Positions 9,515-17,743 of a DNA stretch of 18,289 nucleotides are shown in pieces. The stretch is taken from NCBI GenBank assembly GCA_035476635.1, contig DATILI010000228.1, positions 1 through 18,289 on the forward strand, given 5' to 3'. Both the position numbers and the translations under genes were made by a program. The DNA comes from DATILI01 sp035476635. GTDB taxonomy: Bacteria > Pseudomonadota > Gammaproteobacteria > Burkholderiales > Burkholderiaceae_C. How positions within the stretch are numbered: the stretch's first letter is position 1; the number at the start of each line of letters is the position of its first letter. The notes under the pieces are model-generated. The model ran no database searches and was not told the origin of the DNA. It saw only the letters and a program-made list of their open reading frames with translations.

Positions 9515-10128
9515 CGCAATACCTCGGCCACCGGCGCGAACGAACGGCGGTGCTGCGGGCAGGCGCCATGCGTGCGCAGCGCAGCCATGTGCTCCGCTGT
9601 ACCGTAGCCCTTGTGCTCGGCAAAACCATACTGCGGGTACTGGTGGTGAAACTCCGCGCACCAGCGGTCGCGGTGGACCTTGGCCAGAATCGACGCTGCG
9701 GAAATTGCGGGCACCTTGGTATCGCCTTTGACGATGGCTTCGGCCAGGACATCCAGTGTCGGCAGCCGGTTGCCGTCGACCAGCACCTTGACCGGTTTCA
9801 GCCGCAGGCCCATCACCGCCCGGCGCATCGCCAGCATCGTGGCCTGGAGAATATTGAGCTGGTCGATTTCCTCGACGCTGGCCTCGGCGATCGAGCAGCA
9901 CAGCGCCTTGGCGCGGATTTCGTCGTACAGGCGCTCACGCGTCAATGGCGTCAGCGTCTTGGAATCGGCCAAACCCCGGATCGGATGCAGATCGTCAAGA
10001 ATCACCGCGGCGGCCACCACCGGGCCGGCCAGCGGCCCACGCCCGGCCTCGTCCACGCCGGCCATGAGTCCTGGGATATCCCAGACCAGCGTGGCCTGCT
10101 CAGCCTTCAAGAATTTTCTGGATCGCAT
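9511..10128 (-). CDS. rnhB: Ribonuclease HII
   Basis: Cleaves RNA in RNA-DNA hybrids and removes single ribonucleotides from DNA. The 205-residue product has the type 2 RNase H active site: Asp26 and Glu27 in GVDEAGRGPLAGP (24-36), Asp118 in VDGNRLP and Asp136 in KGDTKVP, followed by the helix AISAASILAKVHRDR (141-155). The C-terminal YGFAEHKGYGTAEH (167-180) is also typical. The start is uncertain. ATG at 10128 overlaps lpxB by 29 bases; an in-frame TTG at 10110 would give a protein starting MKAEQATLVWDIPG, which fits relatives as well. Neither has a strong ribosome site, and the overlap suggests translational coupling to lpxB. The lpxB-rnhB pairing is common in Proteobacteria. Confidence 0.95.
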   Translation of the reverse strand: MRSRKFLKAEQATLVWDIPGLMAGVDEAGRGPLAGPVVAAAVILDDLHPIRGLADSKTLTPLTRERLYDEIRAKALCCSIAEASVEEIDQLNILQATMLAMRRAVMGLRLKPVKVLVDGNRLPTLDVLAEAIVKGDTKVPAISAASILAKVHRDRWCAEFHHQYPQYGFAEHKGYGTAEHMAALRTHGACPQHRRSFAPVAEVLR

Positions 10129-11245
10129 CGGTCGCCAGTGTCGCGGTATCGCGCTGCAGCTGCGCATGCAGCGCGCCAAATCGTTGTTGCAAAGCCGTGA
10201 TTCTCTCAGGTGCCTGCAACCATTCAAGCACCGAAGCGGCCAAGGCCGGCGGCGTGGCCGCGTGCTGCAAAAGCTCGGGGACGACGAATTCGCCGCACAG
10301 GATGTTGGGCAGGCCCACCCAGGGCTGAAGTTGCTTGGATCGCATGATGCGCCACGACAGCCAGTGCATGTTGTAGGCGATCACCATGGGCCGCTTGAAA
10401 AGCGCCGCCTCCAGCGTGGCGGTGCCGCTGGCGATCAATGTGACATCACAGGCCGCGAGCGCCGCGTGGGACTGGCCGCCCAGGATCCGCAGGTTGCGCG
10501 ACAAGCCCGCCGCCCGCGCCGCGCTTTCTATGGCGTCTTTCAGCCCGGCAATCGCGGGGACTACAAATTGAACAGCAGGCCGGGCCTGCTGAATCAGCGC
10601 CGCGGCTTGAAAGAACCGCAACGCCAGGTATTTCACTTCCGACTTGCGGCTGCCGGGCAGAATGGCCACAACCTGGTCTTCATCCCGCAGCCCCAGGGCA
10701 ACGCGCGCAGCGCGCTTGTCGGGCGTCATGGGAATCACGTTGGCCAGGGGGTGGCCTACATAGGTTGCCGCCACGCCGTGCTGCGCGAGAAGAGCAGGCT
10801 CAAACGGGAAGATGCACAGCACATGGTCGACGCTGCGCCGGATCTTCTCGACGCGCTCGGCTCGCCAGGCCCAGATCGAAGGGCAGACGAAATGGACGGT
10901 CTTGATGCCCTGCGCCTTGAGTGCGGCCTCGAGGTCCAGGTTGAAGTCCGGCGCATCGACGCCCACAAACATGTCGATCTTGTTGTTCGTGCCCAGCAGC
11001 CGCTCGCGCAGTGAGTTGCGAATGCCCGCGATCTCACGGTAGTGGCGCAAGACTTCCACATAGCCGCGAACGGCCAGCTTTTCACTTGGCCAATCGGCCT
11101 GGAAACCTTGGGCCTGCATCTGTGGCCCGCCGATACCGCTGGCGGCCATGGCAGGCCAGCGCTGGCGCATACCCGCAAGCAAGAGGCCTGCGAGCAGGTC
11201 ACCCGACGTTTCGCCGGCAACCATGGCGAACCGGGGGTCTGCCAT
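10100..11245 (-). CDS. lpxB: Lipid-A-disaccharide synthase LpxB
   Basis: Glycosyltransferase (family GT19) that joins UDP-2,3-diacylglucosamine and lipid X to form the beta-1,6-linked disaccharide of lipid A at the inner membrane. The 381-residue product has the family length (E. coli 382). Motifs in order: AGETSGDLLAG (10-20), DAPDFN (97-102), SIWAWR (123-128), VGHPL (163-167) and LPGSRKSEV (196-204) at the nucleotide-sugar side. The ATG at 11245 lies four bases after the lpxA stop. The substrate comes from the LpxA, LpxC, LpxD and LpxH steps, of which lpxA and lpxD are also in this operon. Confidence 0.97.
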   Translation of the reverse strand: MADPRFAMVAGETSGDLLAGLLLAGMRQRWPAMAASGIGGPQMQAQGFQADWPSEKLAVRGYVEVLRHYREIAGIRNSLRERLLGTNNKIDMFVGVDAPDFNLDLEAALKAQGIKTVHFVCPSIWAWRAERVEKIRRSVDHVLCIFPFEPALLAQHGVAATYVGHPLANVIPMTPDKRAARVALGLRDEDQVVAILPGSRKSEVKYLALRFFQAAALIQQARPAVQFVVPAIAGLKDAIESAARAAGLSRNLRILGGQSHAALAACDVTLIASGTATLEAALFKRPMVIAYNMHWLSWRIMRSKQLQPWVGLPNILCGEFVVPELLQHAATPPALAASVLEWLQAPERITALQQRFGALHAQLQRDTATLATDAIQKILEG

Positions 11246-11249
11246 GCGA

Positions 11250-12038
11250 TCAGCGCGCGATGCCGCGGGTAACCTGGTCCAGGAACCAGGTCATCAGGTC
11301 GACGTCTTCGGCCGCTTCGGGTGTGGATACCGCCAACGCCGCAATCGCCCCCCGGGCTTGCTCCAGCGTTTTTCCGTCGCGGTACAGCAAGCGGTGCATC
11401 TGCTTGACCACGGCAATCCGCTCGGCCGAGAACCCGCCGCGGCGCAGGCCGATGACGTTGAACCCGCGCACCGCGAGCGGATTGCCATCGACCAGCATAT
11501 AGGGCGGCACGTCCTGCGTCACCGCGCTTGCAAAGCCCAGCATCGCGCGTGCGCCCACCTTGACGAATTGATGCACGCCGGTCAGACCACCAACGGTCAC
11601 ATGGTCGCCGATGTGAACGTGGCCTGCCAGCGTGGCGTTGTTCGCAAGGACGTTGTGGTTTCCCACCTGGCAGTCGTGCGCGATGTGCACATAGGCCATG
11701 ATCCAGTTGTCGCTGCCTACCCGCGTGACGCCAACGTCGCCGGGCGAGCCGATGTTGAAGGTGCAGAACTCGCGGATGGTGTTTCGGTCGCCGATGGTGA
11801 GCTCACAGGGTTCGCCAGCGTACTTCTTATCTTGCGGAACCGCGCCCAGCGAGTTGAACTGGAAAATCCGGTTGTCGCGGCCGATGGTCGTGCGGCCCTC
11901 GATCACGCAATGCGCGCCGACCGTGGTGCCCGCGCCGATCTTCACGTACGGCCCCAGCACCGCGTAGGGGCCGACGCTGACCGACGAATCGAGTTCGGCC
12001 TTGGGGTCGACAATCGCCGTGGAATGGATCGCTGTCAC
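11250..12038 (-). CDS. lpxA: UDP-N-acetylglucosamine O-acyltransferase LpxA
   Basis: First step of lipid A synthesis: transfers a 3-hydroxyacyl chain from acyl carrier protein to the 3-OH of UDP-GlcNAc. With the GTG at 12038 the protein is 262 residues, the same as E. coli, and starts MTAIHSTAIVDPKAEL; the frame is open to a TTG at 12068, which would give ten unusual extra residues. A left-handed beta-helix of hexapeptide repeats fills about 3-190 and an alpha-helical C-terminus follows. Catalytic His125 of E. coli corresponds to His121 in HIAHDC (118-123). E. coli Gly173, the chain-length ruler, corresponds to Phe169 here (GFAS, 168-171), which predicts a shorter acyl chain. It sits 22 bases after fabZ, which makes 3-hydroxyacyl chains' competing product. 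Confidence 0.97.
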   Translation of the reverse strand: MTAIHSTAIVDPKAELDSSVSVGPYAVLGPYVKIGAGTTVGAHCVIEGRTTIGRDNRIFQFNSLGAVPQDKKYAGEPCELTIGDRNTIREFCTFNIGSPGDVGVTRVGSDNWIMAYVHIAHDCQVGNHNVLANNATLAGHVHIGDHVTVGGLTGVHQFVKVGARAMLGFASAVTQDVPPYMLVDGNPLAVRGFNVIGLRRGGFSAERIAVVKQMHRLLYRDGKTLEQARGAIAALAVSTPEAAEDVDLMTWFLDQVTRGIAR

Positions 12039-12060
12039 GCTGCTGCCCGCTATTCGCCCA

Positions 12061-12501
12061 TCAGGCAATGGTGCGCATGGTGCACATCAGCTCGGCCTCG
12101 CAGGCGATGTTTTCACCCACGTGCGCCACACCGTTGAACTTGAAGATGCCGGACTTCATCCGCCCCAGCGTCACGCTCATCACGAGTTGGTCGCCTGGCT
12201 CCACGGGGCGCTTGAAGCGCGCACCATCGATGCCGGCAAAGTAGAAGACCGACTTGTCGTCCGCCACCACCCCCAGGGTTTCGAAAGCGAGCAGCGCCGC
12301 GACCTGGGCCATGGCCTCCAGCATCATGACGCCGGGCATCACCGGCCGGTGCGGAAAGTGGCCCGTGAAAAAGGGCTCGTTGATCGTGACGTTCTTCAAC
12401 GCCTTGATACTCTTGCCTTTTTCGAGCTCCAGCACCCGGTCCACCAGCAGGATCGGGTAGCGGTGTGGCAGCTTCTTGAGGATTTGATGAATGTCCATCA
12501 T
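12061..12501 (-). CDS. fabZ: 3-hydroxyacyl-[acyl-carrier-protein] dehydratase FabZ
   Basis: Dehydrates 3-hydroxyacyl-ACP in fatty acid elongation. It competes with LpxA and LpxD for the same substrates, which explains its place between lpxD and lpxA. The 146-residue hot-dog-fold protein has the active-site His48 in FTGHFPHRPVMPG (45-57) and Glu62 in MLEAMAQ (60-66). There are two adjacent ATGs (12501 and 12498). The first overlaps the lpxD stop as ATGA, the second by one base; both keep MDIHQILKKLPHRYP intact. Length and motifs are normal for the family. Confidence 0.97.
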   Translation of the reverse strand: MMDIHQILKKLPHRYPILLVDRVLELEKGKSIKALKNVTINEPFFTGHFPHRPVMPGVMMLEAMAQVAALLAFETLGVVADDKSVFYFAGIDGARFKRPVEPGDQLVMSVTLGRMKSGIFKFNGVAHVGENIACEAELMCTMRTIA

Positions 12502-13484
12502 GGTTTTATCTGTTTCTCCAGAGCCTTGATCCGCTCACGCAGTCCATGCAACTGCTTGAGGGTCGCGGCATTTTTTTCCCAGGTTGCATTGTCGTCGATG
12601 GGAAACATGCCGGTGTACTGCCCTGGCTTCAAAATCGATCGCGTGACCACGGTGGCCGCCGAAATATGAACATGGTCCGCCAACGTCAGGTGGCCCAGCA
12701 CGATGGCGCCGCCGCCTACCGTGCAGTGCGCGCCAATCGTGGCGCTGCCGGCCACGCCGACGCAGCCGGCCATGGCCGTGTGCTTGCCGACGCGCACGTT
12801 GTGGGCGATCTGGATCAGGTTGTCGAGCTTGACGCCGTCTTCGATCACGGTGTCTTGCAAAGCGCCGCGGTCGATGCAGGTGTTGGCGCCGATTTCCACA
12901 TCATTGCCGATCTGCACCGCGCCCAGCTGTTCGATTTTTTCCCAGGCCCCGCCGTTCGGCGCAAAACCGAAACCATCCGCTCCCAGCACCACACCCGGAT
13001 GCAGGATGCAACGCTCGCCGACAATGCAATCCTCGCCGACCACGACGCGCGCCTTGAGCACCGAGCCGGCACCAATACGCGCGCCCCGCTCGACCACGCA
13101 AAGCGCACCGATGGAAGCGCTGGGGTCGACAAAGGCTTGCGGGTCGATCACGGCGCTGGGATGAATGCGCGGGCCGATGGCCTTGGCGTGCGCGCGCTTC
13201 CAGAGCTGGGTCGCGCGGGCGAAATAGAGGTAGGGCTGCGCCGCCACGATGCAGGCGCCTTGGCCGCCTGAACGAGCCCTGGCGGCATCCTGCATGGCCT
13301 CGCCGACAATCACGCAGCCTGCCTGCGACGCGACAAGCTGGGACTGGTACTTGGGGTGGCTCAGGAAACTGAGATCGGCGGGAGTGGCGGATTCCAGCGG
13401 TGCCAGGCTTTCGATCTGCAAATCGGGGTCGCCATACAGCGAGCCGCCGAGCGCATCAACGATCGAACCTAGACGCAGTGCCAC
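12498..13484 (-). CDS. lpxD: UDP-3-O-(3-hydroxyacyl)glucosamine N-acyltransferase LpxD
   Basis: Third committed lipid A step: adds a 3-hydroxyacyl chain to the 2-amino group of UDP-3-O-acylglucosamine. The 328-residue product has an N-terminal uridine-binding domain (about 1-100), a left-handed beta-helix of hexapeptide repeats (about 105-290) and a C-terminal helix (about 300-328). Catalytic His239 of E. coli corresponds to His228 in QIAHNV (225-230). The GADGFGFAPNGG loop (168-179) is typical of LpxD. The start is GTG at 13484 with AAAGG about ten bases upstream; a 23-base gap separates it from skp. It overlaps fabZ by four bases. Confidence 0.96.
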   Translation of the reverse strand: MALRLGSIVDALGGSLYGDPDLQIESLAPLESATPADLSFLSHPKYQSQLVASQAGCVIVGEAMQDAARARSGGQGACIVAAQPYLYFARATQLWKRAHAKAIGPRIHPSAVIDPQAFVDPSASIGALCVVERGARIGAGSVLKARVVVGEDCIVGERCILHPGVVLGADGFGFAPNGGAWEKIEQLGAVQIGNDVEIGANTCIDRGALQDTVIEDGVKLDNLIQIAHNVRVGKHTAMAGCVGVAGSATIGAHCTVGGGAIVLGHLTLADHVHISAATVVTRSILKPGQYTGMFPIDDNATWEKNAATLKQLHGLRERIKALEKQIKP

Positions 13485-13507
13485 ACCTTGTTCGCCTTTC
13501 GGACTGC

Positions 13508-14020
13508 TTACTTGCCGTTGCTGGCGTTCAGCGCCTTGATCACCTTGTCGGTGATGTCGTGTTTGGGATTGATGTAGACGGCCTCTTGCAGGATCACATC
13601 GTACTTCTCGGCCTCGGCGACCTGCTTGACCACTTTGTTGGCGCGCTCCAGCACCTGCTGCAGCTCTTCATTCTTGCGGGAATTGAGGTCTTCCTGGAAC
13701 TCGCGGCGCTTGCGCTGGAAATCGCGGTCCTGGTCCACCAGCTGTTTTTGGCGCGCATTGCGCTGGGCTTCCGACAGGGTGGGCGCTTCGCGTTCGAACT
13801 TGTCGGACGCCGACTTCAGCGTATTGCCGAAGTCAACCAGCTCCTTCTCCCGCTTGGCGAACTCCTGTTCGAGCTTCGTTTGCGCCATCTTGGCGGTGGC
13901 CGCTTCCTTGAAGATGCGATCCGTATTCACGAAACCGACGCGGAACTCCTGGGCGTTTGCCGAGAGGGCTGCAAGGCCCAACAACAAACCCAAACAGTAG
14001 TGGCGGGAAAAATACTTCAT
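13508..14020 (-). CDS. skp: Periplasmic outer-membrane-protein chaperone Skp (OmpH)
   Basis: Trimeric periplasmic chaperone that holds unfolded outer-membrane proteins and brings them to the BAM complex. The 170-residue precursor starts with a Sec signal peptide (1-23, cleavage likely after SANA). The mature part begins EFRVGFVNTDRIFKEA, the OmpH-family strand, followed by long charged helices (about 45-135) rich in K, R, E and Q, which form the tentacles, and the return strand YDVILQEAVYINP (139-151). The ATG overlaps the bamA stop by one base (TAATG), so both proteins of the same pathway are translationally coupled. Length is near that of E. coli Skp (161). Confidence 0.95.
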   Translation of the reverse strand: MKYFSRHYCLGLLLGLAALSANAQEFRVGFVNTDRIFKEAATAKMAQTKLEQEFAKREKELVDFGNTLKSASDKFEREAPTLSEAQRNARQKQLVDQDRDFQRKRREFQEDLNSRKNEELQQVLERANKVVKQVAEAEKYDVILQEAVYINPKHDITDKVIKALNASNGK

Positions 14021-16317
14021 TAGAACGATGTACCGATTTGGAATTGCAACTTCTGGATTCTATCGCCAGCGAACTTCTTGACGGGGTTCGCCATGGCCAG
14101 GCGCAGCGGACCGATGGGCGAAATCCAGCTTAAGCCCACACCGACCGACGAGCGGAACTCGCTCATCCGGATTTTTTCATTTTCGCCAAAGACATTGCCG
14201 ACGTCGAAGAAACCGTAGATGCGCAAGGTACGGTCATTGCCAGCGCCGGGGAACGGAGCGATGAATTCCACGTTCAATGTGGCCTTCTTTGGCCCGCCGA
14301 TCACGGAGCCGGTGACGTCGCGCGGGCCCAGCGTGCCCTGCTCGAAGCCGCGCACCGAACCCAGGCCGCCCGAATAGAAATTCTTGAACACCGGGAACGG
14401 ACGGTCCGACAGGCCCTTGCCAAGCCCGAGCTCGCCGTTGAACGCCAGCGTGTACTTCTTGCTTAGCGCAACGTATTGCTGGTACTGGTAACTGCCGCGC
14501 AGGTAACGGGCATCGCCGCCCACGCCCCACTCCCCGCTGACCCGCTGATAGCGGCCGCTGGTAGGCGCCAGGGTGCTGTCCCGGTCATCGCGCGACCAGC
14601 CGACCGTCAAAGGGAACGCCGAACTGGTGTACCCGAAGCGTTCTGCGTAGGCCAGGTAGGCGGCGGGAATGTTGGTCCCCGGCTTGATCGTGGTTCGCTC
14701 CAGGCCGCCGCCGAAATAGACCGTATCTGTTTCGCTGAACGGGATGCCGAAGCGCGCACTCGCACCCTGGGTCACCAGCTCATAGTTGCCGCCCTGGTCG
14801 TCGTACGGCTTGGATGAGCGGTGGTAGATGTCGAAGGAGCGCGAGACGCCGTCGGGGGTGAAGTAGGGGTTTGTCGAATTGAGGACGATGGTGCGATTGA
14901 ACTTGCTGGTGTTGACTTCCACACCGAGGAAGTTGCCCGACCCGAAGGCGTTTTCCTGCTTGATATTGAACGACAGGGCCAGCTTTTCCGCGCTGGACAG
15001 GCCGGCACCAAGCTGGATGCTGCCGGTGGGCTTTTCCACGACGTTCAGGATCAGGTCGACCTGGTCCGGGGAGCCGGGCACCTCTTGCGTTTCAATGTTC
15101 ACTTCCTTGAAATAGCCCAACCGGTCCACCCGATCGCGCGAGAGGCGGATCTTGTCGCCGTCGTACCAGGAAGCCTCGTACTGCCTGAACTCGCGGCGCA
15201 CCACCTCATCCCGTGTGCGGTTGTTGCCGGCAACCTGGACGCGGCGCACGTAGGCGCGGCGCGACGGTTCGGCCTGCAGCACCAGGGTGACGCGATTCGT
15301 GCTGCGGTCGATTTCAGGGCGGGCTTCGACGCGCGCAAAGGCAAAGCCGAAATTGCTGAAGTAGTCGGTGAACGCCTTGGTGGTTTCCGTCACCTGGTCG
15401 GCGTTGTAGGCCTCGCCGGCCTTGACGGTCACCAGCGACTTGAATTCCTCTTCCTTACCCAGGAAGTTGCCTTCGAGCTTGACGCTGGAGACCACGAAGC
15501 GCTCGCCCTCGGTCACGTTCAGCGTGATCGAGATATCCTGCTTGTCGGGAGAGATCGCGACCTGGGTCGAATCGATCTTGAACTCCAGGTAGCCGCGCGA
15601 CAGATAGTAGGAGCGCAAGGTCTCGATGTCGGCATTGAGCTTGGCGCGTGCATAGCGGTCCGACTTGGTGTACCAGCTGAGCCAGCCCCCGGTGTCGAGT
15701 TCGAACAGGCCGCGCAGGGTCGACTCGGAGAAGGCCTTGTTGCCGACGATCCGGATTTCCTTGATGCGGGCAGGCTCGCCTTCCGTCACGGTGAACGTCA
15801 GGTTGACGCGATTGCGCTCGATCGGCGTCACCGTGGTCACCACCTCCGCGCCATACAGGCTGCGATTGATGTATTGCCGCTTGAGCTCCTGCTCGGCGCG
15901 GTCGGCCAGTGCCTTGTCGAACGGGCGGCCTTCGGTCAGGCCGACATCCCGCATCGACTTCTTGAGGGTGTCTTTGTCGAATTCCTTGGTGCCTACGAAG
16001 TCCACATCAGCCACCGTGGGGCGCTCTTCCACGATGACAACCAGCACGTCACCGCTGACCTCCAGCCGCACATCCTTGAACAGGCCAAGGCCGAACAGCG
16101 TCCGGATGGCGGCCGAGCCCTTCTCATCCGTGTAGGTATCGCCGACGCGAAACGGCAGGGAAGCAAAGATGGTTCCAGGCTCCACCCGTTGCAGACCCTC
16201 GACCCGGATGTCGCGTACCGCGAAGGGGTCAACGGCCCAAGCCGTATTGGCAGCAAATGCAAGTGCGACAAATGCGCAAAGCGAGCGCAGGCGAAAGCCG
16301 TTCAGGTTTTTTTTCAT
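14020..16317 (-). CDS. bamA: Outer membrane protein assembly factor BamA
   Basis: Essential core of the BAM complex, which inserts beta-barrel proteins into the outer membrane. The 765-residue precursor has a signal peptide (1-28, cleavage after AWA), five POTRA domains (roughly 30-430) and a 16-strand barrel (about 430-765). The loop-6 VRGF motif is at 655-658 (SVRGFEQG), and the protein ends in phenylalanine after KLQFQIGTS, as barrel proteins need for recognition. The start ATG at 16317 is followed by eight adenines (codons 2-4); the ribosome site is weak. It lies 46 bases after rseP and overlaps skp by one base. The gene order rseP-bamA-skp is conserved widely in Proteobacteria. Confidence 0.98.
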   Translation of the reverse strand: MKKNLNGFRLRSLCAFVALAFAANTAWAVDPFAVRDIRVEGLQRVEPGTIFASLPFRVGDTYTDEKGSAAIRTLFGLGLFKDVRLEVSGDVLVVIVEERPTVADVDFVGTKEFDKDTLKKSMRDVGLTEGRPFDKALADRAEQELKRQYINRSLYGAEVVTTVTPIERNRVNLTFTVTEGEPARIKEIRIVGNKAFSESTLRGLFELDTGGWLSWYTKSDRYARAKLNADIETLRSYYLSRGYLEFKIDSTQVAISPDKQDISITLNVTEGERFVVSSVKLEGNFLGKEEEFKSLVTVKAGEAYNADQVTETTKAFTDYFSNFGFAFARVEARPEIDRSTNRVTLVLQAEPSRRAYVRRVQVAGNNRTRDEVVRREFRQYEASWYDGDKIRLSRDRVDRLGYFKEVNIETQEVPGSPDQVDLILNVVEKPTGSIQLGAGLSSAEKLALSFNIKQENAFGSGNFLGVEVNTSKFNRTIVLNSTNPYFTPDGVSRSFDIYHRSSKPYDDQGGNYELVTQGASARFGIPFSETDTVYFGGGLERTTIKPGTNIPAAYLAYAERFGYTSSAFPLTVGWSRDDRDSTLAPTSGRYQRVSGEWGVGGDARYLRGSYQYQQYVALSKKYTLAFNGELGLGKGLSDRPFPVFKNFYSGGLGSVRGFEQGTLGPRDVTGSVIGGPKKATLNVEFIAPFPGAGNDRTLRIYGFFDVGNVFGENEKIRMSEFRSSVGVGLSWISPIGPLRLAMANPVKKFAGDRIQKLQFQIGTSF

Positions 16318-16333
16318 GAATCAAGATCAGGCC

Positions 16334-16353
16334 GGCATCGCAAGGGCGATCCC
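16334..16353 (-). other. Small hairpin in the rseP-bamA gap
   Basis: ATCGC (16337-16341) pairs with GCGAT (16346-16350) around a four-base loop, and beyond a mismatch GG (16334-16335) pairs with CC (16352-16353). No T tract follows, so it is unlikely to be a terminator; it might be an RNA processing or stability element. The rest of the 46-base gap shows nothing else. Confidence 0.25.
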
Positions 16354-16363
16354 AGGCAAAGGA

Positions 16364-17725
16364 TTAGCCAAAAAGCCGGGTCACGTCGTTAAAAAGCGCG
16401 ATGCACATCATGACCAACAGCACTGCCACGCCTCCGCGTTGCAGCCGGTCCATCCAGGCATCGGAAACACTTTTGCCTGTCACGCCCTCCCAAAGATAAT
16501 ACATCAGGTGCCCTCCATCCAGAACCGGCAAAGGCAGCAGGTTCAGCACGCCGAGGCTGACGCTGATCAATGCCAGAAACACCAGGTATTGCGTCAACCC
16601 CATGCTGGCCGATTTGCCGGCGTAGTCGGCAATGGTCAGCGGGCCGCTCAGGTTCTTGAGCGATGCTTCGCCGATCACCATCCGGCCCATCATGCGCAGC
16701 GTCAGCAGCGACACCTCCCAGGTGCGAACTGCGCCATTCCACAAGCCGTCGAAAAAGCCGTAACTGATCGTGACAAATTCGGGCGGCGCACCCACATAGG
16801 CGCCGATGCGGCCCACCAATTTCCCGCTGTCCATCTTGGCTTCAGGCGTGACCGCCAGTTCCACCACCGTACCGTTGCGCTCGACCTGCCAAGTTTGCGT
16901 CAGCGGCTGGCGCCCCTTGACCGACGCGCGGATGATTTCGCGCAGTTGCTGCCCATCCACGATGCGCACGGTTCCCACAGACCGCACGACATCCCCCTGG
17001 CGCAGGCCCGACTTGCCTGCTGCACCTTCGGGCATGACTTGGCCGATGACCGGCTGGGTCCAGGGCCCGAGAATGCCGATCTTGCGGAACAGCTGGGCAT
17101 CGGCATCCTTGGCGCCGATACGGTTCAATTCAAGCAGGACTTCGCGCGGGCCGCGCGCGGCCGGCGACTGCACCTCCACGCGGACGTTCTCCGCGTCCAG
17201 CGCGCCCTGCGTCAGCAGCCAACGCAGATCCTCGAAGGACGCTACAGGCTCCAGGGGAGACCCTTCCCGCGCGGCACGCAGCACGGTCTCGCCTCCCGCC
17301 AACCCAGCGCTCTGGGCAACTGAACCGGCAACCGGACTGGCCAGGATGGCCTTGGGCTCGTCCACCCCAATCCAGTTGACCGTGGCGTACAGAACGATGG
17401 CCAGGAGCAAATTGGCCGCCGGCCCCGCGGCGACGATGGCCGCGCGCGATTTGAGAGGCTGGTTATTGAATGCCAAGTGCCGCTCCTCGGGCGCCACCGG
17501 CGCCTCGCGCTCATCCAGCATCTTGACGTAGCCGCCCAGCGGAAAGGCCCCGATCACGAACTCGGTGGCGGAACCCTTGGGTTGCCAACGCAGAATGGTC
17601 TTGCCAAAGCCCACCGAGAAGCGCAGGACCTTGACGCCGCAAGCCACGGCCACGCGATAGTGCCCGTACTCGTGCACTGCGATCAGCAGACCCAAGGCAA
17701 CTACAAAAGCAACAACGGTGAGCAT
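16364..17725 (-). CDS. rseP: Site-2 zinc metalloprotease RseP
   Basis: Intramembrane protease that cuts the anti-sigma factor RseA after DegS, releasing sigma-E in the envelope stress response; it also clears leftover signal peptides. The 453-residue product (E. coli 450) has the zinc site HEYGH (18-22) in the first membrane segment and the second-half motif LDG (402-404) in NLLPLPVLDGGHL with its aspartate ligand. Two PDZ domains lie between (about 125-205 and 215-300), and a last membrane segment is at about 430-447. AAAGGAG four bases before the ATG is the best ribosome site in the window. It follows dxr after 18 bases and precedes bamA, whose function it monitors indirectly. Confidence 0.97.
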   Translation of the reverse strand: MLTVVAFVVALGLLIAVHEYGHYRVAVACGVKVLRFSVGFGKTILRWQPKGSATEFVIGAFPLGGYVKMLDEREAPVAPEERHLAFNNQPLKSRAAIVAAGPAANLLLAIVLYATVNWIGVDEPKAILASPVAGSVAQSAGLAGGETVLRAAREGSPLEPVASFEDLRWLLTQGALDAENVRVEVQSPAARGPREVLLELNRIGAKDADAQLFRKIGILGPWTQPVIGQVMPEGAAGKSGLRQGDVVRSVGTVRIVDGQQLREIIRASVKGRQPLTQTWQVERNGTVVELAVTPEAKMDSGKLVGRIGAYVGAPPEFVTISYGFFDGLWNGAVRTWEVSLLTLRMMGRMVIGEASLKNLSGPLTIADYAGKSASMGLTQYLVFLALISVSLGVLNLLPLPVLDGGHLMYYLWEGVTGKSVSDAWMDRLQRGGVAVLLVMMCIALFNDVTRLFG

Positions 17726-17743
17726 GGCGCTCCTTTCAACCAG

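Noticed and set aside
14821..16392. A 523-codon plus-strand open frame opposite bamA
   Set aside because: Antisense shadow of bamA with no motifs; BamA is complete on the minus strand.
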